This document shows positions 1-7,507 of a DNA stretch of 64,000 nucleotides, piece by piece; within the stretch, counting starts at the first letter, position 1; each line of letters opens with the position of its first letter. The position numbers were made by a program, and so were the translations under genes. The notes below the pieces were generated by a model, which was given only the letters and a program-made list of their open reading frames with translations, was not told where the DNA came from and searched no databases. Source of the stretch: a bacterium D16-76 (lineage in GTDB: Bacteria; Bacillota; Clostridia; Oscillospirales; Acutalibacteraceae). Location: NCBI GenBank assembly GCA_009917445.1, contig QZEE01000004.1:85641-149640 (forward strand), in the 5' to 3' direction.

Positions 1-447
1 GCCCTGGACGGCGAGTACCGGAAGATCGCCCTTTCCATGGACAGCATCGTGGCTGTGGCGTCCCTGGTGTTCTGGGCGGCCATTGCCCTGGGGGCCATTC
101 TGCTGACCGCCCTGGTGATGATCTCCCTAAGCAGCCGGGAGTTTGAAATCGGCGTGCTGCTGTCCATGGGCGAGGGCCGGGGGAAGGTCATTTTGCAGCT
201 GGGCATCGAGACCCTGGTGCCGGTGCTGCTGGGCGTTACGGTCGGAGCCCTGCTCAGCGGCTGGGCCGCCGTGTACGCCGCGGATATGCTGGGGGCCACG
301 GCCCGGGGGATCCAAGTGAGCATAGAAGGCTGGGCCATAGGGGCCGTGTACCTGTGCGGCATAGGCCTGGCTATGCTGGCTTCCTGTGTGACAGCCTATA
401 AGATCCTGCGCTTCAAGCCCAAGAAGCTGATGATGGCAATCGAATAA
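1..447 (+). CDS. FtsX-like ABC transporter permease, C-terminal part (5' end outside window)
   Basis: The frame is open from base 1, so the gene starts upstream of the window and only about 148 C-terminal residues are seen. They contain three hydrophobic segments (about residues 16-40, 60-85 and 105-130 of the fragment) with the FtsX/MacB hallmark between the first two: a soluble SSREFEIGVLLSMGEGRG turn followed by a helix. The fragment ends in a basic tail (FKPKKLMMAIE), as in MacB/LolC-type permeases. It lies 20 bp before an ATPase gene, so the two should form one export or lipid-extraction type ABC transporter (type VII fold by family). The substrate cannot be told from this part. Confidence 0.85.
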   Translation, partial: ALDGEYRKIALSMDSIVAVASLVFWAAIALGAILLTALVMISLSSREFEIGVLLSMGEGRGKVILQLGIETLVPVLLGVTVGALLSGWAAVYAADMLGATARGIQVSIEGWAIGAVYLCGIGLAMLASCVTAYKILRFKPKKLMMAIE

Positions 448-467
448 AATCTGGCGGAGGTATAGCT

Positions 468-1139
468 ATGGAAACCATCTTAGAATTTAAGGACATCACC
501 TATTACTATGAAAGCGGCAATTCCCGCATCGACATCCTGGACCAAGCGGCCTGCCGCTTCGAGCCCGGCAAGCTGTATACCATCGTAGGCCCCTCGGGCT
601 CAGGCAAGACCACCACCCTTACCCTGGCCGGCGCTTTAGAGTCCCCCCGCAGCGGGAACGTGTACTATAAAGGGCAGGATATCAAGCAGATCGGGTACAC
701 CAAATACCGCAACCGGAACATTGCCATCGTGTTCCAGGCCTACAACCTGCTGCCGTACCTGACGCCCCTGCAAAACGTCATGGCCGCCATGGAGATCACC
801 AAAAACCCCATCCCCGACAAAAAAGGCCGGGCTCAAAGCCTGCTGGGCCGCATGGGCCTTACCCCGGACCAGATGCGCCGGGGCATCAACAAGCTTTCCG
901 GCGGCGAGCAGCAGCGGGTAGCCATTGCCCGGGCCCTGGCCACCGACGCTGACATCCTGCTGGCCGACGAGCCCACCGGCAACCTGGACGCCGACACAGC
1001 CAAAGGCATTGTGGCCATATTTAAAGAGCTGGCCCACGAGGACGGCAAGTGCGTCATTGCCGTCACCCACTCCCTGGAGTTTTCCGCCCAGGCGGACGTG
1101 GTGGTGCGCCTGGAAAACCACAAGCTTATAGCCGGGTAA
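468..1139 (+). CDS. ABC transporter ATP-binding protein, MacB/LolD family
   Basis: A 223-residue ATPase subunit and partner of the permease just upstream. It has Walker A GPSGSGKT (near residue 42), the ABC signature LSGGEQQRVAIARAL (near 145), Walker B ILLADEPTGNLD and a late TH switch histidine. Length and the ADEPTGNLD Walker B are typical of LolD/MacB/BceA-type ATPases that work with FtsX-like permeases. ATG 468 follows GGCGGAGGT at a good distance. The order permease then ATPase is the reverse of most BceAB operons. Substrate unknown; antimicrobial peptide export or cell-envelope work are the usual roles. Confidence 0.93.
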   Translation: METILEFKDITYYYESGNSRIDILDQAACRFEPGKLYTIVGPSGSGKTTTLTLAGALESPRSGNVYYKGQDIKQIGYTKYRNRNIAIVFQAYNLLPYLTPLQNVMAAMEITKNPIPDKKGRAQSLLGRMGLTPDQMRRGINKLSGGEQQRVAIARALATDADILLADEPTGNLDADTAKGIVAIFKELAHEDGKCVIAVTHSLEFSAQADVVVRLENHKLIAG

Positions 1140-1146
1140 AAAAGAG

Positions 1147-1175
1147 GGGCGGGGCCCATGAAGCCCCGCCCTTTG
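1147..1175 (+). terminator. Terminator-like hairpin after ABC transporter operon
   Basis: GGGCGGGGC (1147-1155) pairs perfectly with GCCCCGCCC (1163-1171), 8 bp after the stop codon. The T-run is only three bases, so termination strength is uncertain. Confidence 0.6.
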
Positions 1176-1400
1176 CCGCGGCAGGCAAAAAAATCAGCCC
1201 CCCGCCTGTGGGCCCAACAGGCAGGGGGCAAGCGGCCGGAGCCCGCAAAATCGGGGTTCCTCGAAAGCCCCTGGGGGCTCCGGTCCTGTTGGACGACCCT
1301 TCTTTTACCGGCACGCAAACGCTGCCAGCCGCATGCTACTATCCTGCCCGGGGCGCCAGGGATTATACCCGCCCAAAAAAATTTTCTAAAAAAACTGCCT
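1176..1400. other. Gene-free, strongly structured intergenic stretch
   Basis: No plausible gene is seen between the ABC ATPase and secG (1140-1530). Two further hairpins follow the terminator: 1197-1229 (GCCCCCCGCCTGT with ACAGGCAGGGGGC, one mismatch) and 1236-1283 (CCGGAGCCC with GGGCTCCGG, with an inner GGGG/CCCC pair). They could be dispersed palindromic repeats or a small RNA. I do not recognise a known RNA family. Confidence 0.4.
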
Positions 1401-1406
1401 GCCGGC

Positions 1407-1435
1407 TTGCAAATCCCCGGGGACTATGGTATGAT
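1407..1435 (+). promoter_or_regulatory. Sigma-A type promoter of secG
   Basis: TTGCAA (1407-1412) and TATGAT (1430-1435) are 17 bp apart. The resulting leader of about 85 nt contains a stem CCCGGCCCCC (1461-1470) / GGGGGCCGGG (1494-1503) without a T-run, so the messenger begins with a strong hairpin upstream of the ribosome site. Confidence 0.6.
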
Positions 1436-1530
1436 AACTTATGCTATTTTGTGACAACCACCCGGCCCCCCGCCAAAAGAGGCCATATCTTGTGGGGGCC
1501 GGGCCATAATACCGATAGGGGGAGAACCAA

Positions 1531-1779
1531 ATGAGCGTAGTAGAGATCATCTTCGGCATTGTGCTGCTGCTGTTTGCCGTGGCCATCATCCTGGTGGTGC
1601 TTCTGCAAGAGGGCAACCAGAAAAACGTTGGCGTGGTCACCGGCGCGGCCGACACCTTCCTGGCCAAGCACAAGGCCCGCAGCGTAGACGCCTTTTTGTC
1701 CCGGTGGACAAAGTTTATTGCTATTGGCTTTTTCGCGTTTGTCATTGTGGTAAACGCGGTCATGTACTTTACCAAATAA
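1531..1779 (+). CDS. secG: Protein-export membrane protein SecG
   Basis: An 82-residue protein with two hydrophobic segments (about residues 3-24 and 58-79) joined by a polar loop containing LLQEGNQKN, the SecG signature region, and a short glycine-containing stretch (GVVTGAADTFL). SecG is the small accessory subunit of the SecYEG translocon and assists SecA-driven export across the cytoplasmic membrane. In many Firmicutes secG precedes rnr; here it stands alone with its own promoter and terminator. AGGGGGAGAACC precedes the ATG. SecA is encoded about 43 kb away in this window. Confidence 0.92.
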   Translation: MSVVEIIFGIVLLLFAVAIILVVLLQEGNQKNVGVVTGAADTFLAKHKARSVDAFLSRWTKFIAIGFFAFVIVVNAVMYFTK

Positions 1780-1835
1780 GCGAAGCCCGCATGGTAAAAC
1801 GGCCCTAAAGGGGCCCATGTGTACGTGACCCTTAG

Positions 1836-1863
1836 TGCCCCGCGGCTTTGCGGGGCGCTTTTC
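1836..1863 (+). terminator. Rho-independent terminator after secG
   Basis: GCCCCGC (1837-1843) pairs with GCGGGGC (1850-1856), followed by GCTTTTCT. It lies directly upstream of the acetyltransferase ribosome site. Confidence 0.75.
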
Positions 1864-1883
1864 TGTGGGCAGGGAGGGGCACC

Positions 1884-2642
1884 ATGATCCAATTTGTAGA
1901 AACCGACCAGCAAAAGCGCCGGCTGTACCAGCTCAGCGAAGAATCGGCCTTTGGGTGCAAAATGGCGGCTTTTGTCCGCTCTTACGGCTTTGACAAGGGC
2001 TTTGCCTGCTTCTGGCTGGAGGATAAGTCCCCCTGCGCCTACTGCCTGATGGACGGCCAGCTGATCCTTTCCGGGGTGCCCCAGGACGCGGCCGAGGCCA
2101 GGCAGTTCCTTTTGGCCGTAGGGCCAGAGGCTGTCATGGCCCCCGCCGCCGCAGCAAAGGCTTTGGGGCTTGCCCCCACCATGCAGGGGGAGGTGTTGAA
2201 AAAAGACCTGCCCAGCGCCGCCCCCTTGCCGCCGCCCCCAGGCGAAGCCCCCATACGGGAGATCCACGGCCTGCTGGAAGCCTGCGGCATGGCCGGGGAG
2301 TTTGAGCCCTTTTACCTGGACCTGTCCCTGAAGCTGCGCCGTGGCACGGCCCTGGCCCTTACCGAGTACCGGGACAAGACCCTGGTGGGCTGCGCGGTGG
2401 CGTCCTCTGTCAGTGTGCGGGGGGCGGTGCTTTCGGCCCTGGCCGTAGACGGGCGCCTGCGGGGCCAGGGCATCGGCAGCCGCCTGCTGCAAGGGGCAGA
2501 AGCCTGCCTGCCCGGCAAAACCCTGTACATATTCCGGGAAGAGGACAAAAACGCCCCCTTCTATCGCAAGCACCATTATACCCACGAGGACGACTGGGTG
2601 TACACCAAGCTAAAGGAGGACGCGCATGGTACCCTACTTTAA
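1884..2642 (+). CDS. GNAT family N-acetyltransferase
   Basis: A 252-residue protein read from ATG 1884, which has AGGGAGGGG 4-12 bases upstream; the earlier in-frame TTG at 1848 lies inside the secG terminator and is unlikely. The C-terminal half carries the acetyl-CoA binding motif A (LSALAVDGRLRGQGIGSRLL, about residues 177-196), while the N-terminal half matches the FR47-like two-domain GNAT layout seen in Clostridia. The acceptor substrate is unknown. The 3' end overlaps the start of the next gene by 17 bases, so the two are probably translated as a coupled pair. Confidence 0.88.
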   Translation: MIQFVETDQQKRRLYQLSEESAFGCKMAAFVRSYGFDKGFACFWLEDKSPCAYCLMDGQLILSGVPQDAAEARQFLLAVGPEAVMAPAAAAKALGLAPTMQGEVLKKDLPSAAPLPPPPGEAPIREIHGLLEACGMAGEFEPFYLDLSLKLRRGTALALTEYRDKTLVGCAVASSVSVRGAVLSALAVDGRLRGQGIGSRLLQGAEACLPGKTLYIFREEDKNAPFYRKHHYTHEDDWVYTKLKEDAHGTLL

Positions 2643-3897
2643 AATAGACGAAAAGCTGCTGGCCCTTTCCCACAGGGCCGAGGAGCTGGCGCGGGCCGGC
2701 TTTGGCAAAATTGAGGAAAACCAGCGGTACAACCAGCAGAAGATGCTGGCGGCCTTCAGCCGGGCAGGGGTAAGCGAACGGCACCTGTTTGGCAGCACCG
2801 GCTACGGCTATGGGGACCAGGGCCGGGACGTGCTGGACCAGGTCTACGCCTACGCCCTGGGGGCAGAGGACGCTTTGGTGCGTTGGAATTTTGTCAGCGG
2901 CACCCATACCCTTACCGTGGCCCTGTTCGGGCTTTTGCGGCCGGGTGACAAGATGCTGTGCGTGACCGGCACGCCTTACGACACCATCCAGGGGGTCATT
3001 GGCCTGCCGGGCCGGGAGGGGCCCGGGTGCATGAAGGAGTACGGCATCGGCTATGAGCAGCTGGAGCTGCTGCCCAACGGAGCCCCGGACTACGCCGCTA
3101 TGGAGGAGAAAATCACCCCGGCGTATAAGATGGTGTACATCCAGCGGTCCCGGGGGTACAGCCTGCGGCCGTCCCTTTCGGTGGCGGAGATCGGGCGCAT
3201 CGCCCAGATAGCCAAGCGGAAGGCCCCGGGGTGCATTGTCATGGTAGACAACTGCTACGGGGAGTTTGTAGAGAAGCAGGAGCCCACAGAGGCAGGGGCC
3301 GACATCATGGCCGGGTCGCTGATCAAGAACCCCGGCGGCGGCATTGCCCCTACAGGCGGGTATATTGCCGGGCGGCACGATTTGATCGAGCTGTGCGCCT
3401 ACCGCTTGACCACCCCGGGCACCGGCCGTGAGATCGGTTGTACCTTAGGCCACAGCCGCGAGCTGTTCATGGGCGCATTCCACGCCCCCCACGTGGCCGG
3501 CGAGGCCCTAAAGACGGCGGCTTTTGCGGCGGCGCTTTTTTCCCTGCTGGGATTTAAGGTCACGCCCGCGCCGGAGGAAGCCAGGGCCGATATCATCCAG
3601 GTGGTTGAGCTGGGGGACCCGGAGAAGCTTATAGCCTTTTGCCGGGGCGTACAGAAGGGCGCGCCGGTAGACTCTTTTGTCATCCCCGAGCCCAGCGGTA
3701 TGCCCGGCTATGACAGCCAGGTGATTATGGCGGCCGGGGCCTTTACCCTGGGGTCGTCTATCGAGCTTTCTGCCGACGCGCCCCTGCGGGAGCCCTACGC
3801 CGCCTGGATGCAGGGGGGGCTCAATTACCACAGCGGCCAGCTGGGCATGCTGCTGGCCGCCCAGGAAATGCTGGATGCGGGGTTATTGCAGCTATAA
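2626..3897 (+). CDS. PLP-dependent methionine gamma-lyase/aluminium-resistance (YnbB) family protein
   Basis: A 423-residue fold-type I PLP enzyme of the cystathionine beta-lyase-like family once linked to aluminium resistance (COG4100). Features seen are the N-terminal FGSTGYGYGDQGRD block, FVSGTHTL before the cofactor site, MVDNCYGEFVE holding the PLP aspartate, and MAGSLIKNPGGGIAPTGGY (about residues 226-244), whose lysine should form the Schiff base. Sulfur amino-acid cleavage is the likely chemistry, but the family's substrate is poorly defined. ATG 2626 follows AAGGAGG and overlaps the acetyltransferase end. Length matches the family. Confidence 0.9.
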   Translation: MVPYFKIDEKLLALSHRAEELARAGFGKIEENQRYNQQKMLAAFSRAGVSERHLFGSTGYGYGDQGRDVLDQVYAYALGAEDALVRWNFVSGTHTLTVALFGLLRPGDKMLCVTGTPYDTIQGVIGLPGREGPGCMKEYGIGYEQLELLPNGAPDYAAMEEKITPAYKMVYIQRSRGYSLRPSLSVAEIGRIAQIAKRKAPGCIVMVDNCYGEFVEKQEPTEAGADIMAGSLIKNPGGGIAPTGGYIAGRHDLIELCAYRLTTPGTGREIGCTLGHSRELFMGAFHAPHVAGEALKTAAFAAALFSLLGFKVTPAPEEARADIIQVVELGDPEKLIAFCRGVQKGAPVDSFVIPEPSGMPGYDSQVIMAAGAFTLGSSIELSADAPLREPYAAWMQGGLNYHSGQLGMLLAAQEMLDAGLLQL

Positions 3898-4148
3898 AAG
3901 CCCGCTTTGCCAGGCGGCAGACGTCGCCCATAACCGCCTGTATGGTCCTGCCCTTTGGCTGGGAAGCCAAGCTTTGCGGGTGCGCCCTGCAAAAATTTTA
4001 GGGGCAGAGAGCGGGGAAAACCGGGCGAAGGGTAACACTTTGGTTACAAAAGGGCGCAGAGGTTACAAATTGTTTACGAAATGACAGAAAGTTGCCGATT
4101 TTGGAAGAAAAAGCGGCTTTTTAGAAGGGTTCTGCCTGGAAAAAAGGG
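3898..4148. other. Gene-free upstream region of the T-box operon with GTTACA repeats
   Basis: No convincing gene is seen. The proximal part has short stems such as TGGCT...AGCCA (near 3956-3971). Bases 4029-4080 hold several GTTACA-like hexamers, including GTTACA-AATTG-TTTACG (4062-4078), a direct repeat with 11-bp period that resembles the WalR (YycF) box described in Firmicutes. It lies about 70 bp upstream of the -35 element of the next promoter. WalR control is inference. Confidence 0.35.
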
Positions 4149-4178
4149 TTGACATTTTGGGGCCAATTATGCTATAAT
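4149..4178 (+). promoter_or_regulatory. Strong sigma-A promoter of the T-box/TrpB2 transcript
   Basis: A consensus TTGACA (4149-4154) and a perfect TATAAT (4173-4178) are separated by 18 bp, placing transcription start near 4185, just before the T-box stem I. Confidence 0.85.
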
Positions 4179-4189
4179 GCAGGATAAAT

Positions 4190-4467
4190 AAAGAAAACTT
4201 GCAAAACCGATGAGCAGGAGTAGTACCTTTTCGTTGGCTGCGTTAACAGAGAGCCCCGGCAGGTGGAAGCGGGCAGCGCACAAAAAAGGGAATGGACCTG
4301 TGAGGGCCGGCCGAGGCGGAAGCGTTAGGGAGGACGGATGCCCACCGTTACAGGGGCTAGCGTATGGAAGTACGCGAAAGAGGCGCGCCCTTTTTAGGGC
4401 GAATTTAGGTGGTACCGCAGATGCAGCGCATTTGTCCTAAGGATTAGGACGGATGCGCTTTTTGTTT
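4190..4467 (+). promoter_or_regulatory. T-box riboswitch, tryptophan specifier (UGG)
   Basis: Conserved T-box parts appear in order. They are GATGAGCAGGAGTAGTA (4209-4225, stem I K-turn), AGAGAGCC and GGTGGAAGC (distal and AG-bulge side), and GGGAATGGACCTGTGAG with specifier TGG at 4293-4295. The T-box proper TAGGTGGTACCGCAG follows (4406-4420, bulge TGGT at 4410-4413), then a competing terminator GCGCATTTGTCCTAA / TTAGGAC-GGATGCGC with a T-run (4426-4463). UGG is the only tryptophan codon, and the next gene encodes a tryptophan-synthase-beta-like enzyme, so uncharged tRNA-Trp should allow read-through. The boundary of stem I is approximate. Confidence 0.93.
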
Positions 4468-4556
4468 TGTGGGGCGCTGTATGTGTGGCTTTTGTGCAAA
4501 AACCTGCGGGAAATACGCGCGGTTTTAATAAACTTTGCCTGGAAAGGAAGATGGAA

Positions 4557-5927
4557 ATGGAAACGAAAATCCCTTACAAAATTTTTCTGGATGAAAGCGA
4601 GATGCCCAAGGCCTGGTACAACCTGCGGGCCGATATGAAAAATAAGCCCGCCCCGCTGCTGAACCCCGGAACCTTAAAACCCATGACCTTTGAGGAGCTG
4701 GCGCCGGTTTTCTGCGACGACCTGGTAAGGCAGGAGCTGGACACAGACACCCGTTTTTTCGAGATACCAGAGGAAATACGGCAGTTTTACAGGATGTACC
4801 GGCCGTCGCCGCTGGTGCGGGCGTACTTTTTGGAAAAAGCGCTGGGGACGCCGGCGAAAATCTACTATAAGTTTGAGGGCAACAACACCTCGGGGTCCCA
4901 CAAGCTGAACTCGGCTATAGCCCAGGCCTACTACGCCAAAAAGCAGGGCCTGAAGGGTGTGACCACCGAGACCGGCGCGGGCCAGTGGGGCACGGCGCTT
5001 TCTATGGCGTGCTCGTATTTTGACCTGGACTGCAAGGTGTACATGGTGAAGGTCTCTTACGAGCAGAAGCCCTTTAGGCGGGAGGTCATGCGGACCTATG
5101 GGGCGGGGGTGACACCGTCGCCCTCGGAGAACACGGCAGTGGGCCGGAAAATCTTACAGGAGCACCCGGGCACCGGGGGCAGCCTGGGGTGCGCGATCTC
5201 GGAGGCGGTAGAGGTGGCTACCTCGACACCGGGGTATCGGTATGTGCTGGGGTCGGTGCTGAACCAGGTATTGCTGCACCAGTCTATTATCGGGTTGGAG
5301 ACCAAGGCCGCGCTGGATAAGTACGGCATTAAGCCGGATATTATCATTGGGTGCGCTGGGGGCGGCTCTAACCTGGGCGGGCTGATCTCGCCGTTTATGG
5401 GGGAGAAGATACAGGGCAAGGCCGATTACCGCTTTATCGCGGTGGAGCCGGCGTCGTGCCCGTCCTTTACCCGGGGCAAGTACGCCTATGACTACTGCGA
5501 CACGGGGATGGTGTGCCCGCTTTCTAAGATGTACACGCTGGGGTCTGGGTTTATGCCGTCGGCCAACCACGCGGGGGGGCTGCGGTACCACGGGATGAGT
5601 TCGGTGCTTTCGCAGCTGTATGACGATGGGCTGCTGGAGGCCGTGGCGGTAGAACAGACCGCCGTGTTTGAGGCGGCGCAGTTCTTTGCCCGGGTGGAAG
5701 GTACGCTGCCTGCGCCGGAGTCCAGCCATGCCATACGGGCGGCGATGGATGAGGCTATCAAGTGCAAAGAAACAGGGGAAGAAAAGACCATCGTATTCGG
5801 CCTGACCGGTACAGGGTACTTTGATATGTACGCCTACGCCAAATATAACGATGGGCAGATGACGGACTATATCCCCACAGACGAGGAGCTGGCCGAAAGC
5901 CTGGCAAAGCTGCCGAAAGTCGAATAA
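4557..5927 (+). CDS. TrpB2-like pyridoxal-phosphate enzyme (tryptophan synthase beta-like)
   Basis: About 456 residues, the long TrpB2 type rather than the roughly 400-residue TrpB1. Motifs seen are YYKFEGNNTSGSHKLNSA with the PLP lysine, TTETGAGQWGTALSMA (substrate carboxylate loop with catalytic Glu), and CAGGGSNLGG for the cofactor phosphate. TrpB2 joins indole and serine to give tryptophan and often works without TrpA; here no trpA or other trp gene is adjacent. ATG 4557 is chosen because AAGGAAG (4544-4550) lies 6 bases before it; ATG 4551 abuts the ribosome site. Expression should be controlled by the upstream Trp T-box. Indole salvage is a plausible role. Confidence 0.93.
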   Translation: METKIPYKIFLDESEMPKAWYNLRADMKNKPAPLLNPGTLKPMTFEELAPVFCDDLVRQELDTDTRFFEIPEEIRQFYRMYRPSPLVRAYFLEKALGTPAKIYYKFEGNNTSGSHKLNSAIAQAYYAKKQGLKGVTTETGAGQWGTALSMACSYFDLDCKVYMVKVSYEQKPFRREVMRTYGAGVTPSPSENTAVGRKILQEHPGTGGSLGCAISEAVEVATSTPGYRYVLGSVLNQVLLHQSIIGLETKAALDKYGIKPDIIIGCAGGGSNLGGLISPFMGEKIQGKADYRFIAVEPASCPSFTRGKYAYDYCDTGMVCPLSKMYTLGSGFMPSANHAGGLRYHGMSSVLSQLYDDGLLEAVAVEQTAVFEAAQFFARVEGTLPAPESSHAIRAAMDEAIKCKETGEEKTIVFGLTGTGYFDMYAYAKYNDGQMTDYIPTDEELAESLAKLPKVE

Positions 5928-5974
5928 GCGCAGAATAAAAATAAACGCGAGCCAGCGCCCTGCCCCACAGCACC

Positions 5975-6118
5975 CGGCCCTTACGCGGGAAGCGAAGCGC
6001 GGGATTCTTAAGGGGCGGGCCCCTTAAGTGGGGTGCAGGGGTAAACCCCTGCCCGTCGGAGACGGCCTTGCCGAAGGCCATAAAACCGTCAGGGGGTCTG
6101 GGGCGAAGCCCCAAGGCA
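5975..6118. repeat. Composite palindromic intergenic repeat
   Basis: It contains GGAAGCGAAGCGCGGGATTCTTAA, then TTAAGGGGC-GG-GCCCCTTAA, CAGGGGT-AAA-CCCCTG, GGCCTTGCCGAAGGCC and TTGGGG/CCCCAA-type arms. The first half matches the repeat near 39450-39510 closely in sequence and order. No gene is present between 5928 and 6242. Confidence 0.55.
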
Positions 6119-6124
6119 TTCCCG

Positions 6125-6166
6125 GAAAAAGCCTGCGCCTGCCAAAAAGCAGGCGGGGCTTTTTTC
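6125..6166 (+). terminator. Terminator before degV-family gene
   Basis: AAAAAGCCTGCGCCTGC and GCAGGCGGGGCTTTTTT fold into a long imperfect stem with loop CAAAA and a T-run. The A-run on the other side makes it potentially bidirectional. Confidence 0.7.
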
Positions 6167-6242
6167 GCTGGGCCCCTTGATTTTTAGAGCGATTGACGAT
6201 ATACTTATTTACAATTGCTGTTCAGAAAGGATGGGGGAACCT

Positions 6243-7106
6243 ATGGATAAAATAAAACTCTCGACGGATTCTACGGCGGATATCCCCGGAAAATTTTGCA
6301 AAGAGCTGGATATAAGCGTGCTGCCGCTGACCATCTTAACAGAAGGGCGGGAATACCGGGACGGCGTGGACATAAGCCCCAGCGAGTTTTATAAAATCCT
6401 GGAAGAATCGCCTAAGCTGCCTACCTCGGCCCAGGTGGCCACGGCGGCTTACCTGGCGCTGTTTGAGGAGACCTGGAAGGCGGGTTTTACCCACCAGGTG
6501 CATGTGACGATAAACTCCAAGGGCTCGGGCACGTACCAGGCGGCGGTGCTTTCGCGGGATATGTTCTTTGAGGAGCACCCGGAGGCTAAGGAGGGCTTTG
6601 CGATCCATTTGATCGACTCGAAGACCTACAGCATGTCTTACGGCACGGCTGTGGTGGAAGGGGCCCAGCTGGCGGGGAAGGGGGCTTCTGTGGAGGAAGT
6701 CATTGCGCACATAAACGATTACCTGAAGCACGCCCGGCCTATGTTTATCCCGCTGGATTTGAAGTGCGTGAAGAAGTCGGGGCGCATTTCGCCGGCGGCG
6801 GCTTTTGTGGGGGACGCCCTGGGGCTGAAGCCTTTGATTACCTTTGAGGATGGGGAGGCGAAAATCCTTTCGAAAGCCAGGGGGGAGGACAAGGCCATTG
6901 CCATGCTGTTAGAGCGCTGCATGCAGGAGCGCCGTCCCGGCACCAACTACACCCTGGTGCATGGCAACAACATGAAAGCCTTTGCCAAGCTGAAAAAGGC
7001 CTGCCAGAAGGCGATGGACATACCGCCGCTGGCGGAGTATGAGGTGGGGTGCATTATTGGCATTAACACCGGGCCGAATATGGTGGGGATTTTGTATCGG
7101 ACGTAA
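6243..7106 (+). CDS. DegV family fatty-acid-binding protein
   Basis: A 287-residue DegV/FakB-type protein. It shows the N-terminal LSTDSTADIP block (a conserved serine/threonine-aspartate that contacts the lipid carboxylate in family structures), a central TSAQVATAAY motif, a VTINSKGSGTYQAA strand-turn and the GxKPLITFEDG region. FakB proteins present fatty acids to the kinase FakA for phosphorylation and membrane phospholipid synthesis; no fakA is seen here. ATG 6243 is chosen over the in-frame ATG 6231 because AGAAAGGATGGGGGA lies 4-18 bases upstream. Length fits the family. A hairpin terminator follows. Confidence 0.9.
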   Translation: MDKIKLSTDSTADIPGKFCKELDISVLPLTILTEGREYRDGVDISPSEFYKILEESPKLPTSAQVATAAYLALFEETWKAGFTHQVHVTINSKGSGTYQAAVLSRDMFFEEHPEAKEGFAIHLIDSKTYSMSYGTAVVEGAQLAGKGASVEEVIAHINDYLKHARPMFIPLDLKCVKKSGRISPAAAFVGDALGLKPLITFEDGEAKILSKARGEDKAIAMLLERCMQERRPGTNYTLVHGNNMKAFAKLKKACQKAMDIPPLAEYEVGCIIGINTGPNMVGILYRT

Positions 7107-7117
7107 ATGTGGATAGT

Positions 7118-7154
7118 GGAAGCGCCTGGCCTGGGATGGGTTGGGCGCTTTTTT
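7118..7154 (+). terminator. Terminator after degV-family gene
   Basis: AAGCGCC (7120-7126) pairs with GGGCGCTT (7143-7150), followed by TTTTTG. Confidence 0.75.
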
Positions 7155-7164
7155 GTGAGGGATT

Positions 7165-7440
7165 TGGGAAAAGACCTTGGGGCTGCGCCCCAAACCCCGG
7201 CTCACGCCTTTTAGAGCCTCCGGGGGCGAAGGGCACCCCCTACGGCAGGGCCTTGGGGCTTTGCCCCAACCCCTGCTTAGGGCGCTGAGTCTCGTCTGCC
7301 GACTCGGTCGGTTCGCAGCTTGTAAACGTTTCGTGAAGCGATACGTTTTGCCACATGGCAGACGCTCACCCCCTCGAACCCGCCAGGGGCCAAACGTTCG
7401 CTTTGCGAACGTTTGGCCCCTGGACCGCGATTTTTGCTTT
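7165..7440. repeat. Cluster of palindromic repeats including a perfect 19-bp inverted repeat
   Basis: This 400-bp gene-free gap has CTTGGGGC-tgc-GCCCCAA and CTTGGGGC-ttt-GCCCCAA modules (7170-7270). A long-range pair CGTCTGCC / GGCAGACG (from about 7294 to 7366) encloses smaller stems with AAACGTTTCG. At 7383-7423 lies a perfect inverted repeat of 19 bp per arm (first arm begins CCAGGGGCCAAACG) with loop TTT. There is no T-run, so simple termination is unlikely. Function unknown. Confidence 0.6.
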
Positions 7441-7454
7441 GCGTGGGGTTGCTG

Positions 7455-7499
7455 TAAAAAAGAAATACCCGGCCTTTACCTGGCCGGGTATTTCTTTTC
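7455..7499 (-). terminator. Terminator of the oxidoreductase gene
   Basis: AAGAAATACCCGGCC and GGCCGGGTATTTCTT form a perfect 15-bp stem with loop TTTACCT; on the minus strand it ends in TTTCTTTTTTAC, 9 bases after the oxidoreductase stop codon. Confidence 0.85.
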
Positions 7500-7507
7500 A
7501 GGATGGT

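Noticed and set aside
1176..1400. SRP RNA or tmRNA in the structured gap before secG
   Set aside because: The conserved SRP loop (GGAAG...GGAAGCAG) and the tmRNA tRNA-like ends are not present.
1386..2585. Long open frame on the minus strand opposite secG and the acetyltransferase
   Set aside because: It is the shadow of GC-rich codons of the plus-strand genes; composition and repeats (many H, Q, G) show no protein family, and the plus-strand genes have motifs and ribosome sites.
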